A stretch of DNA of 6,963 nucleotides from an uncultured Eubacteriales bacterium (lineage in GTDB: Bacteria > Bacillota > Clostridia > Oscillospirales > Acutalibacteraceae), in the NCBI GenBank assembly GCA_934501135.1, contig CAKSUE010000041.1:1-6963 (forward strand), written 5' to 3'. Below the pieces are notes generated by a model. That model had not been told where the DNA came from, made no database searches, and was given only the letters and a program-made list of their open reading frames with translations. This document shows, one piece after another, positions 1-6,073 of this stretch; position 1 is the stretch's first letter; each line of letters opens with the position of its first letter. The translations under genes were made by a program, and so were the position numbers.

Positions 1-816
1 ATCTCCTTGTTTGCTTACACCGCCGCCGATGCAGATTATATCAGGTTGAAATATATTTATGACATTAGTAACTCCACAAGCTAAGTATGATATGTATTTA
101 TCTATAACATATTTTGCAAGTTTGTCTCCCCTTTTCATGGCTTCGAAAGAAGTTAAGCCAGAAACTTTTTTAAGATCTCCATCAATAGATTTCCACATTA
201 GACTATCATTAGAGCTGTTAGCGAGCGCTTCTTTTGTTAGATTAATTAATCCTGAAGCCGATGCATATCTTTCAAAGCATCCATGCCTGCCACATGCACA
301 TTCGAGCCCATCATGTACTATAACCATGTGGCCTATTTCAGCACCATTAAAATTTGAACCTGTATATATTTTTCCATCTGTTATAATACCACTGCCAATT
401 CCTGTTCCAAGAGTCATAACAATTGCGGAGTTATAGCCTTTTGCGGCACCAGCTTTATATTCTCCGAATGCTGCAGCGTTTGCATCATTTTCAACTTCAA
501 TAGGTTTTCCGGTTAACTTGCTCATCATTTCAACAATATTCCAATTATGGAAGTACAGATTAGAAGAAAACTCAACTGTGCCAGTATCTCTGTTAACAGA
601 TCCTGGGGCTCCTATACCAATAAATTCTATGTCATCAATACTAAGATTAGCCTTTTTTAAGGCATTAAAGCATAAATTAGACATATCTCTACAAATTTCT
701 TCTTCTGGACGTGGAATGGCTGTTTTACAAAATGCCTTTGATATAATTTTATAATTAGAATCAACCACTCCAGCAACAATGTTAGTTCCGCCCAGATCTA
801 TTCCTAAATGATACAA
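1..816 (-). CDS. glcK: ROK-family glucokinase, C-terminus cut by window edge
   Basis: Cytoplasmic sugar kinase of the ROK family, most likely phosphorylating glucose to glucose-6-phosphate with ATP. Reading from a TTG start, 272 residues are visible, about 45 short of the usual 315-320. Seen: the N-terminal phosphate-binding motif DLGGTN (7-12); ENDAN (109-113), whose Asp111 is the expected catalytic base; LGTGIGSG in the second phosphate loop; GAEIGH (158-163); and the ROK zinc motif CACGRHGCFE (173-182), which with His163 should bind the structural zinc. The frame still reads IGGGVS near the cut. There is no N-terminal helix-turn-helix, so it is a kinase and not a ROK repressor. The TTG is chosen because AAGGGGG lies 7 nt upstream and the protein begins MYHLGIDLGGT, as the family does. 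Glucose specificity is inferred from family resemblance; another hexose or N-acyl sugar is possible. Confidence 0.9.
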   Translation of the reverse strand, partial: MYHLGIDLGGTNIVAGVVDSNYKIISKAFCKTAIPRPEEEICRDMSNLCFNALKKANLSIDDIEFIGIGAPGSVNRDTGTVEFSSNLYFHNWNIVEMMSKLTGKPIEVENDANAAAFGEYKAGAAKGYNSAIVMTLGTGIGSGIITDGKIYTGSNFNGAEIGHMVIVHDGLECACGRHGCFERYASASGLINLTKEALANSSNDSLMWKSIDGDLKKVSGLTSFEAMKRGDKLAKYVIDKYISYLACGVTNVINIFQPDIICIGGGVSKQGD

Positions 817-828
817 TTTATTTCCCCC

Positions 829-858
829 TTAAAGAATACTCTTAAGATATGATATAAT
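829..858 (+). promoter_or_regulatory. Predicted extended -10 promoter of tcdA
   Basis: TATAAT at 853-858 is preceded by TG at 850-851, giving a full extended -10 element (TGATATAAT). The -35 region around 829-835 is poor, with only about 3 of 6 bases matching, which an extended -10 can compensate for. Transcription would start near 865, about 43 nt before the chosen ATG. Confidence 0.55.
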
Positions 859-877
859 ATAAAAATGCAATAATCAA
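849..877 (-). promoter_or_regulatory. Predicted sigma-A promoter of glcK
   Basis: On the minus strand, TTGATT (872-877) is separated by 17 bp from TATCAT (849-854), matching 4 of 6 and 5 of 6 consensus bases. The predicted transcript would start near 842 and give a leader of roughly 27 nt before the TTG start. The -10 box overlaps that of the divergent tcdA promoter. Confidence 0.5.
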
Positions 878-907
878 TTAGATTTTATGACAAAAGGAGA
901 TAATTTT

Positions 908-1633
908 ATGCAAGAAGAGTTTATTAGATCTACAATTCTTTTGGGATATAGTAACGTAGAAAGCTTAAAGAATAAAAAGATTGCGATTTTTGGGCTAGGA
1001 GGGGTAGGCTCTTATGTACTTGAGGGGTTGGCGAGAATCGGTGTAGGATCATTCGTTTTGGTTGACGATGATGTTGTGGCAAAGTCTAATATAAATAGGC
1101 AGATTATAGCCTTAAATAGTACTGTAGGAAAGAGTAAGGTTTCATTAGCAAAACAAAGAGTTTTGGATATAAATAATTGTGCAAATATAGAAATATATAA
1201 GACCTTTTATGGGCAAGGAAAAGGACATAATATTATTGATGGATGTGATTATGTGGTTGACGCGATAGATACGGTTACTTCAAAGCTGGAGCTAATATGC
1301 GAATCTGTGGACAAAAATATACCTATAATAAGTTGTATGGGAACAGGTAACAAATTGAATCCACTTGAGTTAAGGGTTTCGGATATTTATAAAACAAAAA
1401 CATGTCCATTGTGCAGAGTTATGAGAAAAGAACTAAAGGTGAGAGGTATAAAAAAGTTAAAAGTAGTTTATTCAGAAGAACAGCCAATAAAACCGTTAGA
1501 AATTTGTAACGAGGAGAATGATCAAACTGCTCACAAAAAAAGAAAGACAGTTGGAAGTGTGTCTTTTGTTCCGTCTGTTGCCGGTATGATTATTTGTTCT
1601 GAAATAATAAAAGATATATTAAATATTAATTAA
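908..1633 (+). CDS. tcdA: tRNA threonylcarbamoyladenosine dehydratase (TcdA/CsdL, ThiF-MoeB-HesA fold)
   Basis: E1-like ATP-dependent enzyme that converts t6A at position 37 of ANN-decoding tRNAs to the cyclic form ct6A. The protein is 241 residues long. Seen: an N-terminal YSNVESLKNKKIAIFG lead-in; the Rossmann nucleotide loop GLGGVGS (29-35); acidic VDDDVV (52-57); SNINRQ (60-65) with the conserved Arg; VVDAID (116-121); and the TcdA-type segment CPLCRVMRKELKVRGI (166-181), which sets it apart from ThiF and MoeB. There is one CxxC only (Cys166/Cys169), so the four-cysteine zinc site of MoeB is not present. The ATG at 908 is preferred over the in-frame ATG at 887 because AAGGAGA (894-900) sits 7 nt before it. 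No sulfur-carrier or cysteine desulfurase gene adjoins it. It has its own promoter, divergent from glcK. The name rests on family motifs and is fairly secure. Confidence 0.92.
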   Translation: MQEEFIRSTILLGYSNVESLKNKKIAIFGLGGVGSYVLEGLARIGVGSFVLVDDDVVAKSNINRQIIALNSTVGKSKVSLAKQRVLDINNCANIEIYKTFYGQGKGHNIIDGCDYVVDAIDTVTSKLELICESVDKNIPIISCMGTGNKLNPLELRVSDIYKTKTCPLCRVMRKELKVRGIKKLKVVYSEEQPIKPLEICNEENDQTAHKKRKTVGSVSFVPSVAGMIICSEIIKDILNIN

Positions 1634-1695
1634 AAAAAACAAGAGAATACTTTTTAATCTAAAATAAAAATATATGATATTTGCTATAAAAATTT

Positions 1696-1718
1696 AATAT
1701 TTAATTGAATATTTAATT
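1696..1718. repeat. 11-bp tandem direct repeat in the argH promoter
   Basis: AATATTTAATT occurs exactly at 1696-1706 and again at 1708-1718, a 12-bp period, with the predicted argH -35 box in between. In such AT-rich DNA chance is possible, but the placement would suit a repressor site. The overlapping stretch 1706-1719 (TGAATATTTAATTA) matches 12 of 14 positions of the general ArgR/AhrC half-box TGAATWWWWATTCA. Confidence 0.35.
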
Positions 1719-1732
1719 AGTTGTGATATAAT
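1705..1732 (+). promoter_or_regulatory. Predicted promoter of the argH-family gene
   Basis: TTGAAT (1705-1710) is followed after 16 bp by TATAAT (1727-1732), which is preceded by TG (1724-1725), an extended -10. Transcription would start near 1739 and give a short leader before the GTG at 1771. No riboswitch or attenuator fits in that space. Confidence 0.6.
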
Positions 1733-1770
1733 TATTTTGATATAAGTCTGGAAGGAACTGGTGGTTTATT

Positions 1771-3138
1771 GTGAGTGTTTGGAATGGCAAAATAGGCAGA
1801 GATTTAGATGAAAATATTAGAGATTTTATTTCCTCTACATCTATTGATGGAAGAATATATAAAGAAGACATAGACGGAAGTATAGCCCATGTTAACATGT
1901 TATCTCAATGTGATATTATTCCCAAGAAAGAAGCAGATTTAATTGTTAAAGAGCTTAATATTATTAAAAGTGATATAGAGAGTGGCTATTTAAAAATAGA
2001 TAGATATGCCGAAGATATTCATACTTTTATAGAGGATGAACTTACTAAAAGGATTGGAGAAGCCGGACATTTAATACGCATTGCAAGAAGTGTTAATGAC
2101 CAAAGTTCGTTAAGCCTAAGGCTTTATTTAAAACATTATATATTAGAGCTTAATTCTCTACTAAAGGGAGTAATAATGACAATTTGCGACAAAGCCGAAG
2201 CGCATGTGAATACTATTATGCCAGGTTATACTCACCTTCAGAGAGCTCAAATTACAACGTTTGGACATCATTTAATGGCATATGCTGAAATGTTTTTGAG
2301 AGATATCTCAAGACTTAACGAATGCAGAAGGCGAATGGATGAAATGCCGTTGGGTTCGGGTGCGGTATCGGCTACTCCATATAAGATTAATAGGTCTATT
2401 GTTTCTACTCTTTTGGGATTTAGCAGAATTACCAGTAATAGTATGGATGCTGTTTCAGATAGGGATTTTTGTATTGAGTTAGCTTCTGCATTATCGTTAA
2501 TAATGCTGCATCTTTCCAGACTTTCTGAAGAGATTATTATGTGGTCGTCGAGGGAGTTTAATTTTATACAAATAGGAAATATTTTTTCAACAGGGTCTGC
2601 TATGATGCCGCAAAAGAAAAATCCGGATATACCTGAATTAATAAGAGGAAAAACTGGTAGAGTTTTTGGAGACTTAGATACACTGCTTGTTATTATGAAG
2701 GGATTACCTCTTGCTTATAGTAAAGATTTGCAGGAGGATAAAGAATCAATTTTTGACGCATGCGATACTGCCAAAATGAGTTTAACGTTAGTAACACCAA
2801 TGATAAAGAGCATTGAGGTTAATTCTGAAGCTATGAGGATTGCAGCTCAGGAGTCCTTCGTAAATGCGTCTGATTGCACCGATTACCTTGTATCTAAGGG
2901 TATTAATTATATGGATGCATATAATATTGTTAGAAAAATAATATGCTATTGCATAGAAAACAATATGGTGATTGATCATATTCCTTTAGATGTATTTTTA
3001 GGATTTAGCGATAAGTTTGAAGAAGATATATTTGAAGTAATATCTCTTGATGAATCTTTAAAAAGGCGAGATATAGAGGGTGGACCAGCTCCATTAAGGG
3101 TTGAGGAACAAATACACAGAGTTAGAAGCTTGCTATAA
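1771..3138 (+). CDS. argH: Argininosuccinate lyase family protein, divergent substrate loop
   Basis: Member of the fumarase/aspartase superfamily closest to argininosuccinate lyase, which splits argininosuccinate into arginine and fumarate as a cytoplasmic homotetramer. At 455 residues it has normal length. Seen: WNGK near the start (usually WGGR); PGYTHLQRAQ (151-160) with the acid His155; DAVSDRDF (226-233); and the signature loop GSAMMPQKKNP (275-285) with catalytic Ser276 and Lys282. QEDKE (321-325) and GGPAP (437-441) also fit. Odd: the highly conserved TGRSRNDQ is IARSVNDQ (104-111), losing the second Arg, and AGT-FPIDR is SAT-YKINR (200-208). The GTG start is supported by family alignment; GGTGGT lies 5 nt upstream, while the better AAGGA is too far at about 14 nt. 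No argG or other arg gene is near. Lyase chemistry is likely; argininosuccinate as substrate is less certain. Confidence 0.82.
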   Translation: MSVWNGKIGRDLDENIRDFISSTSIDGRIYKEDIDGSIAHVNMLSQCDIIPKKEADLIVKELNIIKSDIESGYLKIDRYAEDIHTFIEDELTKRIGEAGHLIRIARSVNDQSSLSLRLYLKHYILELNSLLKGVIMTICDKAEAHVNTIMPGYTHLQRAQITTFGHHLMAYAEMFLRDISRLNECRRRMDEMPLGSGAVSATPYKINRSIVSTLLGFSRITSNSMDAVSDRDFCIELASALSLIMLHLSRLSEEIIMWSSREFNFIQIGNIFSTGSAMMPQKKNPDIPELIRGKTGRVFGDLDTLLVIMKGLPLAYSKDLQEDKESIFDACDTAKMSLTLVTPMIKSIEVNSEAMRIAAQESFVNASDCTDYLVSKGINYMDAYNIVRKIICYCIENNMVIDHIPLDVFLGFSDKFEEDIFEVISLDESLKRRDIEGGPAPLRVEEQIHRVRSLL

Positions 3139-3176
3139 AATAAGAGACACAGATCAATTGATCTGTGTCTCTTATT
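3139..3176. terminator. Bidirectional intrinsic terminator, perfect 38-bp palindrome
   Basis: Two 19-nt arms are exactly complementary around the centre at 3157/3158; with an AATT loop the stem is 17 bp and includes the GAGACACAGATC block. U-rich stretches follow on both strands (TTATTATATTT to the right, TTATTTTA to the left). It begins directly after the argH stop codon and lies 30 nt beyond the stop of the convergent FAD-dehydrogenase gene, so it can end both transcripts. Confidence 0.92.
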
Positions 3177-3206
3177 ATATTTAAAAGGAGTTAAAACTTG
3201 TACGCA

Positions 3207-4619
3207 TTATTTAGTTAGCTTTTCAGCTATATTTCTGGCAACCACAACACCTGTAACAGATGCTTGCATTAGCCCTCTTGTTATTCCGGCGCCATCGCCG
3301 ATTGCATAAAAATTATTTATATTAGTTTCAAAATTATTATCTACAGATATTTTAGATGAATAAAATTTAACTTCAACTCCATAAAGAAGTGTATTTTTAG
3401 AATACAATCCCGGAGCTACTTTGTCAAATGCTTTTATAGCTTCAACTATGCTAGTAAGGTGTCTATGTGGCAATACGAAGGATAAATCTCCCGGAACGGC
3501 TGTTTTTAGAGTAGGAACAACAGTGGATTTTTTAAGTCGACTAAAATCAGTTCGTCTTCCTTTTAATAAATCCCCAAGCCTTTGAACCATAATTCCCCCT
3601 CCGGTGAGCATGTTTCCAAGTTGAGCTATATATTTTCCATATTCTATTGGCTGATTGAAAGGTTCTGTGAATTTTGTTGAAACAAGCATAGCAAAGTTTG
3701 TATTATCTGTATGCTTAGAATGTTCAGCATAACTATGCCCATTTACAACAGCCAAATTACCGTCGTAATGTTCTTCACTTACTATACCACCGGGATTCAT
3801 GCAGAAAGTTCTTACCCGGTTTTCAAATGTATCGGAATAATATACAAGTTTTGCTTCATATAAATGTTTAGTAAGAGGGTCCATTACAGCGTTAGGTACT
3901 TCAACTCTAACACCAATATCAACTTCATTGTTAACGGTTTTTAAATTATTTTCATTTGCAACCGAGGTAAGCCACCCTGCGCCGCCTCTACCTGGAGCAG
4001 CAACAATGTGTTCAGCTCGTACCAATTCACGATTTCCCTTGTTGTCTACCAGCCATATTCCTTGTATTTTATTATTTTCAACTAAAATTTTATCAGCTGT
4101 TGTATACTCCCTGAACTCGAAATTTGGTTGTTTTTCAAGATATAAATACATATTCCTTAAAACTTCAAAAGAATATTCTGTTCCCATATGTCTTACTGGA
4201 CATTGAATTAAGGATATATTTTCTTTTTTTGCTTGATATGATAGTTCATCTGCAAACTTATTATTTTCTCCAAACACCTTTGTGGGTGCGCCGTAGGAAA
4301 GATAAATACTATCTGTATATTCTATTAATTCTTTTACTTTTTCGCGTGGAAGATAATCGGTAATATTACCGCCAACATTTTCAGATAAAGATAGTTTTCC
4401 ATCTGAAAATGCACCAGCACCGGCCCAGCCATTCATAATATTGCAAGGTTTACAGTTTGTGCATCGACCTGATTTTCTTGCAGGACAGGTTCTTTTGTTA
4501 ATAGAACTCCCTGAGTCGACAATTAGGATTTTTTTATTTGGAGCTTGTTTATTTATTTCCAAGGCAGTAAAGATCCCTGCAGGACCAGCACCTATAATTA
4601 AAACATCAAAATTATACAT
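3207..4619 (-). CDS. FAD-dependent dehydrogenase of the COG2509 type, with cysteine cluster
   Basis: Putative soluble flavoprotein oxidoreductase of 470 residues. The family is widespread in anaerobes but its substrate is, as far as I know, not established. Seen: N-terminal dinucleotide fold with GAGPAG (10-15) and acidic end at VDSG (34-37); cysteines at 45, 53, 56 and 59 (Cx7Cx2Cx2C) just before GWAGAGAFSDGKLSLS (64-79), a stretch characteristic of this group; AAPGRGGAGW (207-216) in the middle; and the C-terminal FAD motif FYAIGDGAGITRGLMQAS (437-454). There is no signal peptide or membrane segment. The ATG at 4617-4619 has GGTGAGG 7 nt upstream. The gene is monocistronic: its own promoter lies upstream at 4683-4711 and the shared palindromic terminator downstream. 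The cysteines could hold an iron-sulfur cluster or zinc, which is inference. Geranylgeranyl reductase-like or glutamate synthase small-chain-like roles cannot be excluded. Confidence 0.85.
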   Translation of the reverse strand: MYNFDVLIIGAGPAGIFTALEINKQAPNKKILIVDSGSSINKRTCPARKSGRCTNCKPCNIMNGWAGAGAFSDGKLSLSENVGGNITDYLPREKVKELIEYTDSIYLSYGAPTKVFGENNKFADELSYQAKKENISLIQCPVRHMGTEYSFEVLRNMYLYLEKQPNFEFREYTTADKILVENNKIQGIWLVDNKGNRELVRAEHIVAAPGRGGAGWLTSVANENNLKTVNNEVDIGVRVEVPNAVMDPLTKHLYEAKLVYYSDTFENRVRTFCMNPGGIVSEEHYDGNLAVVNGHSYAEHSKHTDNTNFAMLVSTKFTEPFNQPIEYGKYIAQLGNMLTGGGIMVQRLGDLLKGRRTDFSRLKKSTVVPTLKTAVPGDLSFVLPHRHLTSIVEAIKAFDKVAPGLYSKNTLLYGVEVKFYSSKISVDNNFETNINNFYAIGDGAGITRGLMQASVTGVVVARNIAEKLTK

Positions 4620-4682
4620 TATTTTACCTCACCAATATTAGAGTATTTTGGATAGACTGAATTTTAACCTATGCAATATAAA

Positions 4683-4711
4683 AGTATAATATATATTATT
4701 GATAATGTAAA
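4683..4711 (-). promoter_or_regulatory. Predicted sigma-A promoter of the FAD-dehydrogenase gene
   Basis: On the minus strand, TTTACA (4706-4711) and TATACT (4683-4688) are 17 bp apart; each matches 5 of 6 consensus bases. Transcription would start near 4676, leaving a leader of about 57 nt before the ATG at 4619. The rest of the spacer up to the terminator at 4764 is plain AT-rich DNA. Confidence 0.65.
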
Positions 4712-4763
4712 GACAAAAATATCTGCTATATTATTTTAATATAAAAGAGTTTGATTTGCAAGT

Positions 4764-4799
4764 AAAAAAAAGCAACCGTAATTTTTCGGTCGCTTTTTT
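4764..4799 (-). terminator. Intrinsic terminator of the cwlJ-gerQ unit
   Basis: In minus-strand RNA, GCGACCG (4793-4787) pairs fully with CGGUUGC (4778-4772) using one G-U pair, extended by A/U pairs, around an 8-nt loop; a run of eight U follows (4771-4764). On the plus strand the same position would be an A-C mismatch, so the minus direction is favoured. It begins 6 nt past the gerQ stop codon. Confidence 0.88.
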
Positions 4800-4805
4800 G
4801 TGTAT

Positions 4806-5393
4806 TTAATAATAGAATGTAACAAATTTAAGGTTATAAAAGTCGCATGCCATTAGGTCATTTGAGTTTTCTACATTTATTAGTATGAAGTTTGCGCCTA
4901 CTGCTAGTAGTAAACCATCTCTGGATTCCAGATTGCTTGTTCCTACAATAAATTCAAGTTTAACGCGTTTGCCAAGTTGTGTTCGTAAAAAACCATTTAG
5001 ATATTCAATACTGTCAGCAGTTACAGGGAATGGCTGATCATACGGCATAATTGGTTCTAGTTCGTTGGTAGTATTGGGGGATGTAGATGTTTGTTGTGAT
5101 ATAGGAGAAGAAAATGTAGGCTGAATATTTCCTGCTGCGGGAACAGTTTCTCCGGGTTGAGGCATTGTTGAAGGTCGTTGTGTAGATTGGGGCTGAGATT
5201 GAGACTGGGATTGGGACTGAGATTGGGCTTGGGCTTGCAGTCTTGCTGCAAGTTTTGCTTTACTATAAGATGCTATTTCTTCTAAAGTTGGAACATTATA
5301 AACACCTGGTCCTTCAATGTATGGAGTGATACCGTAGATTGCAGCTAAATCCAAGTTATTTGGATTTGCATTATTATTAGTATTATTGTTCAT
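4806..5393 (-). CDS. gerQ: GerQ-like spore coat protein
   Basis: Probable spore coat protein that holds the cortex-lytic enzyme CwlJ in the coat, needed in Bacillus for germination by Ca-dipicolinate. The protein has 195 residues. Residues 1-125 look disordered: an Asn-rich start, a Gln-Ala/Gln-Ser repeat at 53-70, then Pro/Ser/Thr/Gln-rich sequence. Residues 128-194 form a compact domain (SIEYLNGFLRTQLGKRVKLEF, then a hydrophobic LLLAVGANFILINV strand pair, ending LKFVTFYY) that resembles the GerQ C-terminal domain in its YxxxxLRxxxGK opening and YxxF/VxF ending, but lacks the tail seen in Bacillus. Low-complexity N-terminus plus small C-terminal domain is the usual GerQ layout. It lies directly downstream of cwlJ, the known operon partner, which is the strongest argument. 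The ATG has no Shine-Dalgarno near it (see the junction entry). Homology is distant; call it GerQ-like. Confidence 0.78.
   Translation of the reverse strand: MNNNTNNNANPNNLDLAAIYGITPYIEGPGVYNVPTLEEIASYSKAKLAARLQAQAQSQSQSQSQSQPQSTQRPSTMPQPGETVPAAGNIQPTFSSPISQQTSTSPNTTNELEPIMPYDQPFPVTADSIEYLNGFLRTQLGKRVKLEFIVGTSNLESRDGLLLAVGANFILINVENSNDLMACDFYNLKFVTFYY
5184..5237 (-). repeat. Hexameric Gln-Ser/Gln-Ala codon repeat inside gerQ
   Basis: Eighteen codons alternate Gln with Ser or Ala (one Pro), residues 53-70 of the GerQ-like protein. At DNA level this is an imperfect 6-bp repeat with mixed CAG/CAA, TCT/TCC and GCC codons, so slippage in multiples of 6 bp would keep the frame and alter only the length of the flexible segment. 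Confidence 0.8.
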
Positions 5394-5449
5394 ATTGTAA
5401 ATCGCGCAATTTTGCGCAATAATTCACCTGCCATTCAAAGAATTATTGG
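5390..5449 (-). promoter_or_regulatory. cwlJ-gerQ junction: small hairpin and possible coupling frame
   Basis: The only Shine-Dalgarno-like site, AGGTGA (5424-5429), lies about 30 nt before the gerQ ATG, too far to serve it. Between them is a short inverted repeat, GCGCAA/TTGCGC (5404-5417). A 14-codon frame starts with ATG at 5434 (peptide MAGELLRKIARFTI) and stops with a TGA that overlaps the gerQ ATG as ATGA (5390-5393). A TTG within that frame at 5419 is correctly placed behind AGGTG. Termination-reinitiation onto gerQ is therefore plausible; the peptide itself resembles nothing I know. Confidence 0.4.
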
Positions 5450-5896
5450 TTATGTTTCGGCGTATTTTTCTGTTGGTGCATAAAAGCAATGATTGTTTAT
5501 TCTAACGTACAGAATGCCTGTGCCGTTATATGGAAAGTATCGGGGACAAACACTATTATATGGATTGAAAAAGAACAATGAATTTCCTACTGCAGACAAA
5601 GTGTTACCGGCTAGGGCCCAATCGGCAATTTCGTAATGCACTGGTTCGGGAAGAATATTATATACGTTTTGAGGATTATATTGTCCGCCTACACTTGTTT
5701 TTAAACATGTAAACTGACCTTCCTGTTCTATTATATTTCTTATATTACCTCCTTGGCTAACTCTAGCAAATCCGCCGTATGGGATATTCGTTCTATTTAC
5801 TATTACAGAAGCAACTGCACGCATGCCATCATCGCCTTCTCCGCCTGCTTCACATTTTATTAACCTTGCAAAAAGCTCTCTGGTATCCAGGGGCAC
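5450..5896 (-). CDS. cwlJ: Spore cortex-lytic hydrolase CwlJ (Hydrolase_2 family)
   Basis: Spore peptidoglycan hydrolase that degrades cortex containing muramic-delta-lactam during germination; in Bacillus it is made in the mother cell, sits in the coat and is triggered by Ca-dipicolinate. The protein has 148 residues, close to Bacillus CwlJ (about 142). Seen: ELFARLIKCEAGGEGDDGMRAV (7-28), in which Glu16 matches the proposed catalytic glutamate of the SleB/CwlJ family; SVIVNR (30-35); GQFTC (60-64); SLFFFNP (106-112); and HCFYAPT (136-142), the usual family ending. It has no signal peptide and no peptidoglycan-binding domain, which favours CwlJ over SleB. The start is GTG (5894-5896), with AGGTGA 4 nt upstream. 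gerQ follows 56 nt downstream on the same strand and shares its terminator, so the pair should be one transcript. Confidence 0.92.
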   Translation of the reverse strand: MPLDTRELFARLIKCEAGGEGDDGMRAVASVIVNRTNIPYGGFARVSQGGNIRNIIEQEGQFTCLKTSVGGQYNPQNVYNILPEPVHYEIADWALAGNTLSAVGNSLFFFNPYNSVCPRYFPYNGTGILYVRINNHCFYAPTEKYAET

Positions 5897-5913
5897 AGTA
5901 TCACCTGCCTTGT

Positions 5914-5931
5914 TTAGTACAAATTAGTACA
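5914..5931. repeat. 10-bp-spaced direct repeat upstream of cwlJ
   Basis: TTAGTACA occurs at 5914-5921 and 5924-5931, exactly one helical turn apart. The pair also contains the inverted arrangement GTAC-N6-GTAC. It lies 18-35 bp upstream of the cwlJ GTG, within the probable leader or promoter. Binding by a regulator is only a possibility. I found no convincing sigma-E, sigma-G or sigma-K promoter pair in 5907-6030. Confidence 0.35.
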
Positions 5932-6037
5932 TATTATGTGAGAAGATATGTATTTGTTACTTATACGGATAATTTAAAATAATTAAATTTATTAAAATAT
6001 TCTGATTATATTATTTATACAAAAAAAATTACAAAAA

Positions 6038-6068
6038 AAATCGAGGTTAAGCCGCAGCGCCTCGATTT
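6038..6068. terminator. Intrinsic terminator downstream of spoIIID
   Basis: AAATCGAGG (6038-6046) pairs perfectly with CCTCGATTT (6060-6068) around a 13-nt loop. Read on the minus strand the stem runs into an uninterrupted T tract of eight or more, ideal for ending the spoIIID transcript, whose stop codon is 5 nt upstream. T-rich sequence on the other side could also stop plus-strand transcription. Confidence 0.92.
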
Positions 6069-6073
6069 CTTTT

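Noticed and set aside
59..754. Open frames on the plus strand across the left end
   Set aside because: They lie antisense to the glucokinase, whose ROK motifs are unmistakable; their translations show no motif and they lack ribosome sites.
887..907. Upstream ATG 887 as the tcdA start
   Set aside because: The AAGGAGA site lies inside that extension and is correctly spaced for ATG 908, and the extra MTKGDNF is not a family feature.
1634..1695. A terminator for tcdA
   Set aside because: Only A- and T-rich runs without a GC-containing stem; no hairpin could be supported.
3928..4641. Several plus-strand frames opposite the FAD-dehydrogenase gene
   Set aside because: Antisense shadows of a conserved gene, with no recognisable domain and no ribosome site.
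5184..5240. Repeat array that might suggest CRISPR or a minisatellite
   Set aside because: The unit is 6 bp, lies in coding frame and has no spacers; it is a low-complexity protein tract.
5057..5251. Second minus-strand frame inside gerQ with a repetitive Pro/Asn/Leu peptide
   Set aside because: Its repetitiveness comes from the hexameric Gln-Ser repeat read in another frame; no ribosome site or family pattern.
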